This document shows, piece after piece, positions 51,535 to 60,665 of a stretch of 64,000 bases of DNA; position 1 is the first letter of the stretch, and every line of letters starts with the position of its first letter. The DNA is from Curvibacter gracilis ATCC BAA-807 (lineage in GTDB: Bacteria > Pseudomonadota > Gammaproteobacteria > Burkholderiales > Burkholderiaceae_C), in contig NZ_JADZ01000027.1 in the NCBI RefSeq assembly GCF_000518645.1, positions 1-64,000 of the forward strand, read 5' to 3'. The notes under the pieces were generated by a model. It saw nothing but the letters and a program-made list of their open reading frames with translations, was not told the DNA's origin and made no database searches. The position numbers were made by a program, and so were the translations under genes.

Positions 51535-52014
51535 ATGGCCCACTACACCGCCAGCCTGCGCTGGCAACTCGATGACGGCAACTTCAGCCAACGCCGCTAC
51601 AGCCGGCGCCACCAGTGGCAGTTCGATGGCGGCGTGAACGTGCCGGCCTCGTCCTCGCCCCATGTCGTGCCCCTGCCCTGGTCCGACCCGGCGGCGGTCG
51701 ACCCCGAGGAGGCCTTTGTGGCGGCCTTGTCGAGCTGCCACATGCTGTGGTTTCTGGACCTGGCCGCCCGCGCAGGTTGGGCCATCGAGTCCTACGACGA
51801 TGAGGCCAGCGGTGTGATGGCCGCCGATGCCCAGGGGCGCCAGGTGATGACCGAGGTGACCCTGCGGCCGGTGGTGCGGCTGGCAGCAGGCTGCGAGCGC
51901 GACCAGGCCGCGCTGATCGCCTTGCACCACCAGGCCCACGAGGCCTGCTTTCTGGCCAATTCGGTGCACACCCGCATCCATTGCGAGCCCCGCTTCGCGT
52001 CGGAGGCTGCATGA
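51535..52014 (+). CDS. OsmC-family peroxiredoxin-like protein
   Basis: A 159-residue OsmC/Ohr-fold protein. The first conserved Cys is in DPEEAFVAALSSCHMLWFLDLAARAGWAIESY, and the second region is HHQAHEACFLANSVHTRIHCEP with a Cys in HEACFLANS. These are the two active-site cysteines that reduce organic hydroperoxides in characterised members. The N-terminal half has the DGGVNVPASSSPHVVPLPWSDPAAVDPE segment. It is divergent from the MocR gene and its stop overlaps the GNAT start by four bases. Confidence 0.9.
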   Translation: MAHYTASLRWQLDDGNFSQRRYSRRHQWQFDGGVNVPASSSPHVVPLPWSDPAAVDPEEAFVAALSSCHMLWFLDLAARAGWAIESYDDEASGVMAADAQGRQVMTEVTLRPVVRLAAGCERDQAALIALHHQAHEACFLANSVHTRIHCEPRFASEAA

Positions 52015-52457
52015 ACACCCTCGTCATTGCGCCCTTGCAACCCGCAGACCTGAGCGACTGGCTGCCCCTGGCCCAGGCCTACAAGGCGTTCTACAACACC
52101 CCGACCAGCGAGGCCGAGTACCAACAGGCCTGGGCGCTCCTGCTGGCCGGCCAGGGTTTGCACGGCCTGGGCGCGCGCGTGCAGGGGCAGCTGGTGGGCA
52201 TCACCCACTACCTGTTCCACGGCAGCACCTGGGCCCCCCGGGTCTGCTACCTGCAGGATCTGTACGTGTCGGAAGCCCACCGCGGCAAGGGCACGGCGGC
52301 GGCGCTGATCGAGGCTGTGGCCCAGGCGGCGCGCGAGGGCGGTGCCCAGCGGCTGTACTGGCTCAGCCAGACGGACAACCTGCGGGCGCGCCGCCTGTAT
52401 GACCGCGTGGCCGAGTACCGGGGCTTCATCCGCTACGACCACCCGATGCCTGGCTGA
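52011..52457 (+). CDS. GNAT-family N-acetyltransferase
   Basis: A 148-residue GCN5-related acetyltransferase. Motif A (acetyl-CoA binding) is VCYLQDLYVSEAHRGKGTAAALIEAVAQAAREGGAQRLYWLSQTDNLRARRLYDRVA, with the R-G-K-G-T-A loop. The substrate is not identifiable. The ATG at 52011 overlaps the osmC stop, so the two form a coupled pair under the divergent MocR-type regulator. Confidence 0.85.
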   Translation: MNTLVIAPLQPADLSDWLPLAQAYKAFYNTPTSEAEYQQAWALLLAGQGLHGLGARVQGQLVGITHYLFHGSTWAPRVCYLQDLYVSEAHRGKGTAAALIEAVAQAAREGGAQRLYWLSQTDNLRARRLYDRVAEYRGFIRYDHPMPG

Positions 52458-52493
52458 AGACAGGGGGCGGAAGACACCGGACTGACAAGACGT

Positions 52494-53075
52494 TCAGGCC
52501 GTCTGCACAGCACGGGTCAATTTGCTCAAGGCCTCCAGCACGCCTTGCACGGCCTGGCGGGTCTTGTCGTCGCTCAGGGCGCCTTCGGCCGTGAAGGCCT
52601 CACCCGCGCGGCCCAGGGCAAACTGCTGCGGCACGACCAGCGAGGCAAAGTTCATCTGCAGGAACTGGCGCACGTAGTTCAGGGCACGCAAGCCTCCCAT
52701 CGGGCCGGGCGAGGCCGACAGCAGCGCCGTGGGCTTGTTGGCCGTGGCCGCCACGCCGGTGGGCAGGCGCGACAGCCAGTCGAAGGCATTGATGAACAGA
52801 GGCGTGGGAAAGCCGTTGTACTCGGGCGTGACCACCACCAGGGCATCGCTGTCGATCAGGGCCTGCTGCAAGGCCGTGGCCCCGGCGGGCACACCCGAGG
52901 CGGCCTCGGCGTCGCCGTCGTACAGGGGCAGGTCCAGGGCGCGCAAATCCAGTTCGTGGGGCACAAAGCCGGCCTGGGTGGCGCCCAGCGCCACGGCATG
53001 GGCCAGACGGCGGTTCAGCGAACCCTGGCGGGCGCTGCCGGAAATGATCAGAAGACGCGGAGAATGAGTGGACAT
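52494..53075 (-). CDS. NAD(P)H-dependent FMN reductase
   Basis: Flavodoxin-fold reductase of 193 residues, SsuE/ChrR/YieF-like. The FMN phosphate loop is IISGSARQGSLNRRLAHA, and DALVVVTPEYNGFPTPLFINAFDWLSR contains the signature PEYNG. Enzymes of this group reduce quinones, chromate or azo compounds and supply FMNH2 to monooxygenases; the physiological role here is unknown. The ATG at 53075 (MSTHSPRLLIISGSARQ) gives the family start. It is convergent with the GNAT gene. Confidence 0.9.
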   Translation of the reverse strand: MSTHSPRLLIISGSARQGSLNRRLAHAVALGATQAGFVPHELDLRALDLPLYDGDAEAASGVPAGATALQQALIDSDALVVVTPEYNGFPTPLFINAFDWLSRLPTGVAATANKPTALLSASPGPMGGLRALNYVRQFLQMNFASLVVPQQFALGRAGEAFTAEGALSDDKTRQAVQGVLEALSKLTRAVQTA

Positions 53076-53225
53076 GGACAGGGCTCCAAGGCGGTGATTG
53101 GCGACAATGCCAGACGGTGCACAGCACGTGTTCACACACTGAATGCACACGGGGCTGCGCCATTGTGCCGCCCCCGCCAACATCCGTCTGTCAGACAAAC
53201 CACATCGTTGATCACAATACCGCCC

Positions 53226-53705
53226 ATGAGCCCTGCCCGCCGCTATTGGTTGATGAAATCCGAGCCTGAAGAGTGCTCGATCGACGACGCCCTGGCCGCC
53301 CCCGAGACCACCGTGCCCTGGACCGGCGTTCGCAACTACCAGGCACGCAACTTCATGCGCGACCAGATGCAAGTGGGCGATGGCGTGCTGTTCTATCACT
53401 CGAGTTGCGCCGAACCCGGCATTGCCGGCCTGGCCCGCGTGGCCTCGGGCACCCGGCCCGACCCCACGCAGTTCGATGCGGCCTCGCCCTACTTCGACCC
53501 GAAATCACCGCCTGCGGCGCCGCGCTGGCTGCTGCTGGATGTGCAGGCCCTGCGCAAGACCCGCGTGATCAGCCTGGCCGAACTGCGGGCCCAGCCCGAG
53601 CTGGCTGACATGACGGTGCTGCAGCGCGGCAACCGCCTGTCCATCACCGAAGTCACGCCGGCGCAATGGCATTTCATCGAAAGCCGCCTGCTGTCAGGCG
53701 CCTGA
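53226..53705 (+). CDS. EVE-domain (PUA-like) protein
   Basis: A 159-residue EVE-domain protein starting MSPARRYWLMKSEPEECSIDDALAAPETTVPWTGVRNYQARNFMRDQMQVGDGVLFYHSS. The conserved KSEP, W-GVRNYQARN and YHS positions match the family, which has an aromatic cage proposed to read modified nucleotides. The central part YFDPKSPPAAPRWLLLDVQALRK is also typical. Its last 12 bases overlap the convergent LysR gene. A link to restriction or RNA-modification systems cannot be seen here. Confidence 0.9.
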   Translation: MSPARRYWLMKSEPEECSIDDALAAPETTVPWTGVRNYQARNFMRDQMQVGDGVLFYHSSCAEPGIAGLARVASGTRPDPTQFDAASPYFDPKSPPAAPRWLLLDVQALRKTRVISLAELRAQPELADMTVLQRGNRLSITEVTPAQWHFIESRLLSGA

Positions 53706-54605
53706 GTCCTGCGCCCCCAGCGCGAAACGCTGAAACAGCTCGATGACCTTCAAGGCCATCGGCGACGGCGTTCGATGGCGCAGGCGCACGATGCCCATCT
53801 CGGCATGCACCACGGGCAACTCAGGCAAGTGCAAGGCGCGCAGCAGGCCTTGCTGCACCAAATCGGCCACCGCCAGTTCGGTGGTGGCGATCACGGTATC
53901 CGTGCTCAGACCGATCTGGTGCAGCAGCCGGGGGTCATCGCACTCCAGCGCAGGCTGGGCCAGCGCGTCTTCAGACCCCAGGCGGCCCAACACAGCCTTG
54001 AGCGCCGCCGGCAGGCGGGTGGTGCCCACGCCATAGGGCCAGACCTCGGCCAGGCGATGCTCACCCGGGCCCAGCGGGTGGTCGGCACGCACGTAGAAGC
54101 GCCCGGCCTGCCGCATCAAGGGTTCGACCTGCAAGGCGGCGTCCTGCGGCAGGTCGCGCACCTCGGCCACAAAAAACTCGATTTCCTCCAGCTGTAGGCG
54201 CTCCAGCAACAAGGCCCAGTTGCTGATCTCCAGCCGCATCCGGATCTGAGGGTAAGCCTGGCGAACTTCGGCCACCACCTTCGGGCCCAGGGTCACATTG
54301 GGCATGGGGCCCATGCCGAAGGCCACGTCGCCGAGCTGATGGTCGAGGTAAAGCGCCAGATCCCGCTCCAGGCAGCGCGCCTCAAACAACAAACGGCGTG
54401 CGCGCTCCACCAGAAAAGCGCCGGCCGGGGTAGGCCGCACATCACCAGGTTGGCGCTCGAACAGCCGCAGGCCCAGCTGGGCTTCGATGGCCTGGATGCT
54501 GCGGCTGAAGGCCGGCTGGCTCAGGTGCACGCGCTCCGCCGCACGCGCGAAATGACGCTCTTCGGCCAGGGTCAGCACATGGCGGTATTGGTTCAGGTTG
54601 ATCAT
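53694..54605 (-). CDS. LysR-family transcriptional regulator
   Basis: A 303-residue LysR regulator. The helix-turn-helix is at the N-terminus: YRHVLTLAEERHFARAAERVHLSQPAFSRSIQAIEAQLGLRLFERQPGDVRPTPAG. The effector-binding domain starts near residue 90. The ATG at 54605 (MINLNQYRH) is the family-typical start; the frame opens further upstream inside the divergent intergenic region. It is divergent from the desaturase-like gene (80 bases), which is its likely target. Confidence 0.9.
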   Translation of the reverse strand: MINLNQYRHVLTLAEERHFARAAERVHLSQPAFSRSIQAIEAQLGLRLFERQPGDVRPTPAGAFLVERARRLLFEARCLERDLALYLDHQLGDVAFGMGPMPNVTLGPKVVAEVRQAYPQIRMRLEISNWALLLERLQLEEIEFFVAEVRDLPQDAALQVEPLMRQAGRFYVRADHPLGPGEHRLAEVWPYGVGTTRLPAALKAVLGRLGSEDALAQPALECDDPRLLHQIGLSTDTVIATTELAVADLVQQGLLRALHLPELPVVHAEMGIVRLRHRTPSPMALKVIELFQRFALGAQDSGA

Positions 54606-54685
54606 AGGCAATGCACCAGTCACATCAGGACCATGCGGACAATGCAATAGACACATTAAAACACCGGGCTTACATTCGCAAAAAA

Positions 54686-55588
54686 ATGAATGGAGACCTG
54701 CCTGTGACCGCCAACCAATTTCAGAACACGCTGATCCTGTGCTTCATGAGCGGCTTCGCGCTGATGGAGTTCGTCACCCGACGCTACCAGCGCACCGTGA
54801 CCGCCAACGCCAACGACACCAAGCTGGAACTGCTGATGTTCCTGAGCCTGGTGGCCATTACCCAGCCCTTGGCCCTGCTGGCCACGGCCCAACTCGGTGC
54901 CTGGCTGGCCCCCACCTGGCACAACCGCCTGGCCGACCTGCCTGCATGGGCCATGGTGGGCCTGCTGCTGGTGGGTGATGACATGACGCAGTACTGGTGG
55001 CACCGGCTGTCGCACTCGCCCCTGATGTGGCCCCTGCACCGGGCCCACCACTCGGCCAGCTACATGAGCATCCGCGTCACCTACCGCAACAACTTCTTCT
55101 ACTATCTGATGATGCCGGGCCTGTGGATCGGGGGCGCCTTGCTGTACCTGGGCGTGGGCGGCATGGTGTATGCCGTCTACATGGTCGTGAAGCTGCTGGT
55201 CATCCTGGGCGCCCACTGCGCCTGGCGCTGGGACGAGCCGCTGTACCGCATCCGCGCGCTGCACCCGCTGGTGTGGGTGCTGGAGCGCACCATCTCCACC
55301 CCGGCCACGCACTGGGCCCACCACGCCATCACCAACGAAGACGGCATCGGCCACTACAAGGGCAATTTCGGCAACCTGCTGTTCTTCTGGGACGTGCTGT
55401 TCGGCTCGGCCCACATCACCCGACGCTACCCCGCCCAGGTGGGCCTGATCGATGACCGGCTGTTTGGCGAAGAGAAATGGCAGCACCAGATGTTCTACCC
55501 GCTGCTGCAAAGCCAGCGGGCGCACAGCGCGCTGAGGCTGGGTGGCAAGGCTTATGAGGCGCCTCCAGAGCCCCACAAGGCGCACTGA
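54686..55588 (+). CDS. Fatty acid hydroxylase/sterol desaturase-superfamily membrane enzyme
   Basis: An approximately 300-residue multi-pass di-iron enzyme. The eight-His signature appears as HRLSHS, HRAHHS and HWAHHA, with a further His cluster towards the end. It has at least four hydrophobic helices (QNTLILCFMSGFALMEF; ELLMFLSLVAITQPLALLATAQLGAWLAP; AMVGLLLVGDD; LWIGGALLYLGVGGMVYAVYMVVKLLVILG). The ATG at 54686 is one start; a GTG at 54704 has a better-placed GGAGA and is a real alternative. The substrate (fatty acid, carotenoid or other lipid) is unknown. It is divergent from the LysR gene. Confidence 0.85.
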   Translation: MNGDLPVTANQFQNTLILCFMSGFALMEFVTRRYQRTVTANANDTKLELLMFLSLVAITQPLALLATAQLGAWLAPTWHNRLADLPAWAMVGLLLVGDDMTQYWWHRLSHSPLMWPLHRAHHSASYMSIRVTYRNNFFYYLMMPGLWIGGALLYLGVGGMVYAVYMVVKLLVILGAHCAWRWDEPLYRIRALHPLVWVLERTISTPATHWAHHAITNEDGIGHYKGNFGNLLFFWDVLFGSAHITRRYPAQVGLIDDRLFGEEKWQHQMFYPLLQSQRAHSALRLGGKAYEAPPEPHKAH

Positions 55589-55653
55589 CCCAACGCAGAT
55601 GCGCCCGGCCACGCAGCGCCTACGCATTGAATCGAGAGCAGACCTTGCCGAAC

Positions 55654-55947
55654 TCAGGCGCCGATTTCCAGCGATCGCTCCAACTTGATCACAGCCCGGC
55701 AGCCCAAGGCTTTCGCGTAGCGTTGCACTGTTTGCATCGAAGGCTGGCGCCCGCCACTCTCCAACCTGGCAACCGTGCTTTGGCTTGTTCCCATCCGCTT
55801 GGCCACCTCGGCCTGGGTCAGGCCTGCACGATGCCGGGCGGCGATGAGTTCCCGCGCCACTTCGAACTCATCCGCCAGCGCGTCGTACTCGGCTTGAGCG
55901 TCCGCGTCAGAGAGCAAGCTGGGTTTGAATTCTTTCAAGCTTTTCAT
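55654..55947 (-). CDS. XRE-family HigA-like antitoxin
   Basis: Helix-turn-helix antitoxin of 97 residues. The Cro/C1 domain reads VARELIAARHRAGLTQAEVAKRMGTSQSTVARLESGGRQPSMQTVQRYAKALGCRAVIKLE. The N-terminal MKSLKEFKPSLLSDADAQAEYDALADEF likely binds the toxin. Its start overlaps the toxin stop by four bases (ATGA), and it lies second in the pair, as in higBA. It should repress the operon from the operator at 56271-56286. Confidence 0.85.
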   Translation of the reverse strand: MKSLKEFKPSLLSDADAQAEYDALADEFEVARELIAARHRAGLTQAEVAKRMGTSQSTVARLESGGRQPSMQTVQRYAKALGCRAVIKLERSLEIGA

Positions 55948-56267
55948 ATCGACGCCTCCAATCGGCCCAAAGCCATCTCAATCGCTTTGCGCGGTGTGGC
56001 CTGAGTCTTCTTCACAAACACATGCAGCACGATCAGTCTTTGCCCACTGATCGCGGCATAGACGGCCCGAACAATGCCATCGCGCCCACGCAACCGCATT
56101 TCCCACAGTTTGTTTCCCAGTGACCGCACGTGCGGCAAGCCGACTTGCTGGGGCCCCAGGTCCTCCAGCAACTCGGCAATCCGCAGGAAGCGGGCCTTCA
56201 TGTCCGCGGGTAAGGCTCCCAATTCGGGCTCTGCCTGCGGATGAATAACAACGGTCCAAGTACTCAA
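55944..56267 (-). CDS. RelE/HigB-like ribonuclease toxin (Gp49-like)
   Basis: A toxin of about 107 residues in the phage-derived Gp49-like/HigB group: STWTVVIHPQAEPELGALPADMKARFLRIAELLEDLGPQQVGLPHVRSLGNKLWEMRLRGRDGIVRAVYAAISGQRLIVLHVFVKKTQATPRKAIEMALGR. These toxins cut mRNA at the ribosome. I place the start at a TTG (56267) because a TATAAT lies immediately upstream at 56268-56273; the longer frame to a GTG at 56309 would contain the promoter and operator. No in-frame ATG is near. Confidence 0.8.
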   Translation of the reverse strand: MSTWTVVIHPQAEPELGALPADMKARFLRIAELLEDLGPQQVGLPHVRSLGNKLWEMRLRGRDGIVRAVYAAISGQRLIVLHVFVKKTQATPRKAIEMALGRLEASI

Positions 56268-56286
56268 ATTATATCCTTTTGGGTAT
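56268..56286 (-). promoter_or_regulatory. Promoter -10 and operator of the HigBA-like pair
   Basis: TATAAT on the minus strand (56268-56273) abuts the TTG start. The imperfect inverted repeat ATATCC-TTTT-GGGTAT (56271-56286; five of six arm positions pair) overlaps it. A -35 match is not clear. The arrangement implies autorepression and an extremely short or absent leader. Confidence 0.5.
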
Positions 56287-56342
56287 TTTTTTGAGGTTGC
56301 GGTCAACACCTGTGCCAGAAGGCTTGCGTCAGAACCCCAATG

Positions 56343-56379
56343 AAAAAAGCCTCATGGGACGAAACGTCGCATGAGGCTT
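56343..56379 (-). terminator. Rho-independent terminator after lpdA
   Basis: Nine-bp outer stem AAGCCTCAT/ATGAGGCTT (56347-56355 and 56371-56379) with an inner GACG/CGTC pairing. On the minus strand it is followed by a run of six Ts. It lies about 110 bases beyond the lpdA stop and ends the pyruvate dehydrogenase operon before the HigBA-like pair. Confidence 0.8.
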
Positions 56380-56491
56380 AGGAGGCATTTTCAGACGCGG
56401 GGCTGCGCGGCGGCCGGAGCCCAGGCCGCATCCCGCCCTGACGGTCAGGGTGGAAGGGCGAAGCGGGGCGGGGCCAGAAGGCCCCTGTCCC

Positions 56492-58309
56492 TTACTTGCG
56501 TGCCGGCGGCAGGTCGGTGCAGCTGCCGTGGGCGGCTTCGGCGCACAGGCCGATGCTTTCGCCCAGCGTGGGGTGCGGGTGGATGGTCTTGCCGATGTCG
56601 ATCTCGTCGGCACCCATCTCGATGGCCAGGGCCACCTCACCGATCATGTCGCCCGCGTGCGTGCCCACGATGCCGCCACCCAGGATGCGGTGGGTTTCAG
56701 CGTCGAACAGCAGCTTGGTGAAGCCTTCGTCGCGGCCGTTGGCAATGGCGCGGCCCGAGGCGCTCCAGGGGAACAGGCCCTTCTTGACCTTGATGCCCTG
56801 GGCCTTGGCCTGGTCTTCGGTCAGGCCCACCCAGGCCACTTCGGGGTCGGTGTAGGCCACGCTGGGGATCACACGGGCATTGAAGGCGGCGCTGGCCAGT
56901 TCCTTGTCGCCCTTGAGTTCGCCGGCAATCACCTCGGCCGCCACGTGCGCCTCATGCACCGCCTTGTGCGCCAGCATGGGCTGACCCACGATGTCGCCGA
57001 TGGCGAAGATGTGCGGCACGTTGGTTCGCATCTGGATGTCGACGTTGATGAAGCCGCGGTCGGTCACGGCCACGCCGGCCTTGTCGGCGCTGATCTTCTT
57101 GCCGTTGGGCGTGCGGCCCACGGCCTGCAGGACCAGGTCGTAGGTCTGCGGTGCCGGGGCGGTGCCACCCTCTTCGGCTGCGGCAAACGTCACCTCGATG
57201 CCTTCGGGCGTGGCCTTGGCCGACACCGTCTTGGTCTTGAGCATGATGTTGTCGAAGCGATGGGCGTTCATCTTCTGCCAGACCTTGACCAGGTCGCGGT
57301 CGGCGCCCTGCATCAGGCCATCCATCATCTCGACCACGTCCAGGCGCGCGCCCAGGGTGCTGTACACCGTGCCCATTTCCAGGCCGATGATGCCGCCGCC
57401 CAGGATCAGCATGCGCTTGGGCACTTCCTTCAAGGCCAGGGCCCCGGTGCTGTCGACCACGCGCGGGTCATCCGGCATGAAGGGCAGGCGCACGGCTTGC
57501 GAGCCCGCTGCGATGATGGCGCGCTGGAAGCCGATGGTCTGGCTCTTGCCGGTGCGCACCTGGGCTTCGCCGCTGGTTTCTTCCACCTGCAGCTGGTGGC
57601 TGCTGATGAAGTTGCCGTAGCCGCGCACCACGGTCACCTTGCGCATCTTGGCCATGGCGGCCAGGCCACCGGTCAGCTTGCCGATGACCTTTTCCTTGTG
57701 GCCGCGCAGCTTGTCGATGTTGACCGTGGGGGCGCCGAAATCGACACCCAGATCGGCCATGTGGCTGACCTCGTCCATCACGGCGGCCACGTGCAGCAGC
57801 GCCTTGGAGGGGATGCAGCCCACGTTCAGGCACACACCGCCCAGGGTGGCGTAGCGCTCGACCAGCACCACCTTGAGGCCCAGGTCGGCCGCGCGGAAGG
57901 CGGCCGAGTAGCCACCGGGGCCGCCACCGATCACGACCACGTCGCAATCGATGTCGTTGCTGCCCGTGGGCGCTGTGGCCACCGGGGCCGGAGCGGCTGC
58001 CACCGGAGCGGTGGCAGGGGCTGCGGGGGCCGCTGCAGGAGCCGCAGGGGCGGCAGCGGCTGCGGCGGCACCGGCCACTTCGAGCGACAGGATCACCGAA
58101 CCCTCGGCCACCTTGTCGCCGAGCTTGACCTTGAGTTCCTTCACCACGCCGGCATGCGACGAGGGGATCTCCATCGAGGCCTTGTCGGACTCGACGGTGA
58201 TCAGCGATTGCTCGGCCTTGACCGTGTCGCCGGGCTTGACCAGCAGTTCGATGATGGCCACTTCGGAAAAGTCACCGATGTCGGGGACCTTGATGTCTAT
58301 CAGGCTCAT
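56492..58309 (-). CDS. lpdA: Dihydrolipoyl dehydrogenase (E3) with N-terminal lipoyl domain
   Basis: E3 of the pyruvate dehydrogenase complex, 605 residues, reoxidising dihydrolipoamide with NAD+. Unusually long because residues 1-77 are a lipoyl domain ([21 protein letters not shown], with the lipoyl Lys in SDKAS), followed by an Ala/Pro linker. The FAD-binding motif is [21 protein letters not shown], the redox disulphide is [19 protein letters not shown]+ binding is [14 protein letters not shown], and the catalytic His is in HPHPTLGES. The ATG at 58309 has AAAGG upstream and overlaps the bph stop by four bases. Confidence 0.95.
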   Translation of the reverse strand: MSLIDIKVPDIGDFSEVAIIELLVKPGDTVKAEQSLITVESDKASMEIPSSHAGVVKELKVKLGDKVAEGSVILSLEVAGAAAAAAAPAAPAAAPAAPATAPVAAAPAPVATAPTGSNDIDCDVVVIGGGPGGYSAAFRAADLGLKVVLVERYATLGGVCLNVGCIPSKALLHVAAVMDEVSHMADLGVDFGAPTVNIDKLRGHKEKVIGKLTGGLAAMAKMRKVTVVRGYGNFISSHQLQVEETSGEAQVRTGKSQTIGFQRAIIAAGSQAVRLPFMPDDPRVVDSTGALALKEVPKRMLILGGGIIGLEMGTVYSTLGARLDVVEMMDGLMQGADRDLVKVWQKMNAHRFDNIMLKTKTVSAKATPEGIEVTFAAAEEGGTAPAPQTYDLVLQAVGRTPNGKKISADKAGVAVTDRGFINVDIQMRTNVPHIFAIGDIVGQPMLAHKAVHEAHVAAEVIAGELKGDKELASAAFNARVIPSVAYTDPEVAWVGLTEDQAKAQGIKVKKGLFPWSASGRAIANGRDEGFTKLLFDAETHRILGGGIVGTHAGDMIGEVALAIEMGADEIDIGKTIHPHPTLGESIGLCAEAAHGSCTDLPPARK

Positions 58310-58896
58310 ACGGAACCTTTCAATTTGATCGTGAAGATGTTGATGGGCGCGGCCGAGTTGCGGTCGAATTCGCAACTGGCGGCCAGGCCGGCCTCGGCCA
58401 CCTCGCGGGCCGTCTTGGCCCGCGCGTAGGTGGCGTGCATGGCGCCGAGGGCAAAGCTGCGTCCGGAGCCGATGCCCCAGAACTCCTTGAACTCGAACAC
58501 CTCGCGGTAGCTGTACAAGCCATAGATGCCGCTTGCGTTGGCAATCAGCACACTGAACTGGCTGGACTCGTAGGGGTCGTTGTCGTCTTCCTTGGTCTGC
58601 AGAAAGAAGGTCTCTTTCAGCAGCGGGTGCAGTCGCGTGAAGGTGTCGAACACCTCGTCGCGGCTGCCCAGACGCAACTGGTCCTTGGGCAAGGCATTCA
58701 GCGCCTTGCGCAGCACCGGGAAATGCGCCACGGTGCCGGCCATGCCGATGTAGCTGGGGCCGCCCATCGCATCGACCTTGAAGAGCTTTTCGTTCTCTTC
58801 AAAGCGTTGCGACAGCCGGGTATCGCCAAAGGTGACCAGGGTATCGGCCGCAATGGCCACCTGCCCACCCTTGCGCACAACGACCACGGTCGTCAT
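58306..58896 (-). CDS. Betaproteobacterial proteasome homologue (BPH, HslV-like)
   Basis: Ntn-hydrolase-fold peptidase of 196 residues related to HslV and the 20S proteasome. It starts [29 protein letters not shown], so removal of Met exposes Thr1 as nucleophile; Asp17 is conserved and a Lys lies near position 36. Further blocks are [16 protein letters not shown] and [71 protein letters not shown] recall such proteins being described as BPH, tetradecameric rings without an obvious ATPase partner. It sits between aceF (85-base gap) and lpdA (four-base overlap), with no hslU nearby. The ATG at 58896 gives the Thr1 start. Confidence 0.8.
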   Translation of the reverse strand: MTTVVVVRKGGQVAIAADTLVTFGDTRLSQRFEENEKLFKVDAMGGPSYIGMAGTVAHFPVLRKALNALPKDQLRLGSRDEVFDTFTRLHPLLKETFFLQTKEDDNDPYESSQFSVLIANASGIYGLYSYREVFEFKEFWGIGSGRSFALGAMHATYARAKTAREVAEAGLAASCEFDRNSAAPINIFTIKLKGSV

Positions 58897-58981
58897 GCGC
58901 TGGCCCCCTGCCCCATCGGGCACACGCCGGCCTGCCGGGCGCCGCCAGCCCACACCACAGCGTGCGTGGGGTGCCGTGCCA

Positions 58982-60646
58982 TCACAGCAGGACGCGACGG
59001 AAGTCGGCCAGGATCTGACCCAGGAAGGCGTTGAAGCGCGCGGCAGCGGCCCCGTCGATCACGCGGTGATCCCAGGTCAGCGACAGCGGCAGCATCAGGC
59101 GCGGCTGGAAGGCCTTGCCGTCCCACTTGGGTTCGATCTGGCTCTTGCACACGCCCAGGATCGCCACCTCGGGCGCGTTGATGATGGGCGTGAAGTAACG
59201 CCCGCCAATGCCGCCCAGGCTGGAGATGGTGAAGGTGGCACCGCTCATGTCGGCCGGGCCCAGCTTGCCGTCGCGCGCCTTTTTGGCCAGTTCGCCCATT
59301 TCCTGGCTGATCTGCAGCACGCCCTTCTTGTCGGCGTCCTTGATCACCGGAACGACCAGGCCGTTCGGGGTGTCGGCGGCAAAACCGATGTGGTAGTACT
59401 GCTTGTAGACCAGCGAGTCGCCGTCGAGGCTGCTGTTGAACTCGGGGAACTTCTTGAGCGCGGCCACCGAGGCCTTGATCAGGAAGGCCAGCATGGTCAC
59501 CTTGACGCCGCTCTTCTCGTTTTCCTTGTTGGTGGAGACGCGGAAGGCTTCGAGGTCGGTGATGTCGGCATCGTCATGGTTGGTGACGGCCGGGATCATG
59601 ATGGCGTTGCGCAGCAGGTTGGCGCCGCTGATCTTCTTGATGCGACCCAGTTCCTTGCGCTCGATCGGGCCGAACTTGGCAAAGTCGACCTTGGGCCAGG
59701 GGATCAGGCCCAGCTCGGAACCACCACCGCCGGTCGAAGCCGGGGCCTTGGCGGCTTGCGCCTTGGTCTGCACCGCACCGGCCATCACGGCCTTGGTGAA
59801 GGCCTGCACGTCGGCCGGGGTGATGCGGCCCTTGAGGCCGGTGCCCTTGACTTCTTCCAGCGGCACACCCAGTTCGCGGGCGAACTTGCGCACCGAGGGC
59901 GATGCATGCGGCAGCGCAGCCGAGGGCGTGCCCGGCTGGTGGGCCGGCACGGCCAGGGCGGCCGGAGCGGCAGCCACGGCAGCAGCCGCCACCGGGGCAG
60001 CGGCAGCAACAGCCGCAGCCACCGGGGCCGGTGCAGCGGCAGGGGCCGCAGCGCCCGCGGCGCCTTCGAGCACGGCAATCAGGTCACCGATGTTGACCTT
60101 GTCGCCGATCTTGACCTTGAGCTCCTTGAGCACGCCGGCGTGCGACGAGGGGATCTCCATCGAGGCCTTGTCGGATTCGACCGTGATCAGCGATTGCTCG
60201 GCCTTCACGGCGTCGCCGGGCTTGACCAGCAGCTCGATCACGGCCACGTCCTTGAAGTCGCCGATGTCGGGGACCAGCACATTGACCGGGCCGGCGGCCA
60301 CGGCCGCTGCGACCGGAGCCGGAGCCGGAGCCGGGGCAGCCGGCGCGGCGGCGGGTGCCGCTGCTGCAGGGGCCGCAGCGGGCGCTGCAGCGGGGGCCTC
60401 AGCGGCACCTGCCACCTCCAGCGCCACCACCACCGAGCCTTCGGACACCTTGTCGCCGAGCTTGACCTTGATTTCCTTCACCACGCCGGCATGCGACGAG
60501 GGGATCTCCATCGAGGCCTTGTCAGACTCGACCGTGATCAGCGACTGCTCGGCCTTGACCGTGTCGCCCACCTTGACCAACAGCTCGATGACGCCCACTT
60601 CGTCGAAATCACCGATGTCGGGGACCTTGATATCTACCAATGCCAT
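58982..60646 (-). CDS. aceF: Pyruvate dehydrogenase E2, dihydrolipoyllysine acetyltransferase
   Basis: Core acetyltransferase of the pyruvate dehydrogenase complex, 554 residues. It has two N-terminal lipoyl domains (lipoyl Lys in each SDKASMEIP) joined by long Ala/Pro linkers, then a peripheral subunit-binding domain ([36 protein letters not shown]). The catalytic domain follows, with the active-site His in [19 protein letters not shown] precedes the ATG at 60646. It lies 19 bases after aceE. The lipoyl domains are almost identical to the one on LpdA. Confidence 0.95.
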   Translation of the reverse strand: MALVDIKVPDIGDFDEVGVIELLVKVGDTVKAEQSLITVESDKASMEIPSSHAGVVKEIKVKLGDKVSEGSVVVALEVAGAAEAPAAAPAAAPAAAAPAAAPAAPAPAPAPVAAAVAAGPVNVLVPDIGDFKDVAVIELLVKPGDAVKAEQSLITVESDKASMEIPSSHAGVLKELKVKIGDKVNIGDLIAVLEGAAGAAAPAAAPAPVAAAVAAAAPVAAAAVAAAPAALAVPAHQPGTPSAALPHASPSVRKFARELGVPLEEVKGTGLKGRITPADVQAFTKAVMAGAVQTKAQAAKAPASTGGGGSELGLIPWPKVDFAKFGPIERKELGRIKKISGANLLRNAIMIPAVTNHDDADITDLEAFRVSTNKENEKSGVKVTMLAFLIKASVAALKKFPEFNSSLDGDSLVYKQYYHIGFAADTPNGLVVPVIKDADKKGVLQISQEMGELAKKARDGKLGPADMSGATFTISSLGGIGGRYFTPIINAPEVAILGVCKSQIEPKWDGKAFQPRLMLPLSLTWDHRVIDGAAAARFNAFLGQILADFRRVLL

Positions 60647-60665
60647 GTTGTGTCTCCTGGCCGTA

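Noticed and set aside
58306-58896. BPH-like gene considered as hslV
   Set aside because: No hslU partner; longer C-terminal half with [26 protein letters not shown] blocks that differ from HslV.
59930-60420. Repetitive GCC/GCA-rich sequence resembling a tandem repeat or CRISPR-like array
   Set aside because: It encodes the Ala/Pro linkers between the E2 lipoyl domains; the repeats are irregular, codon-phased and coding.
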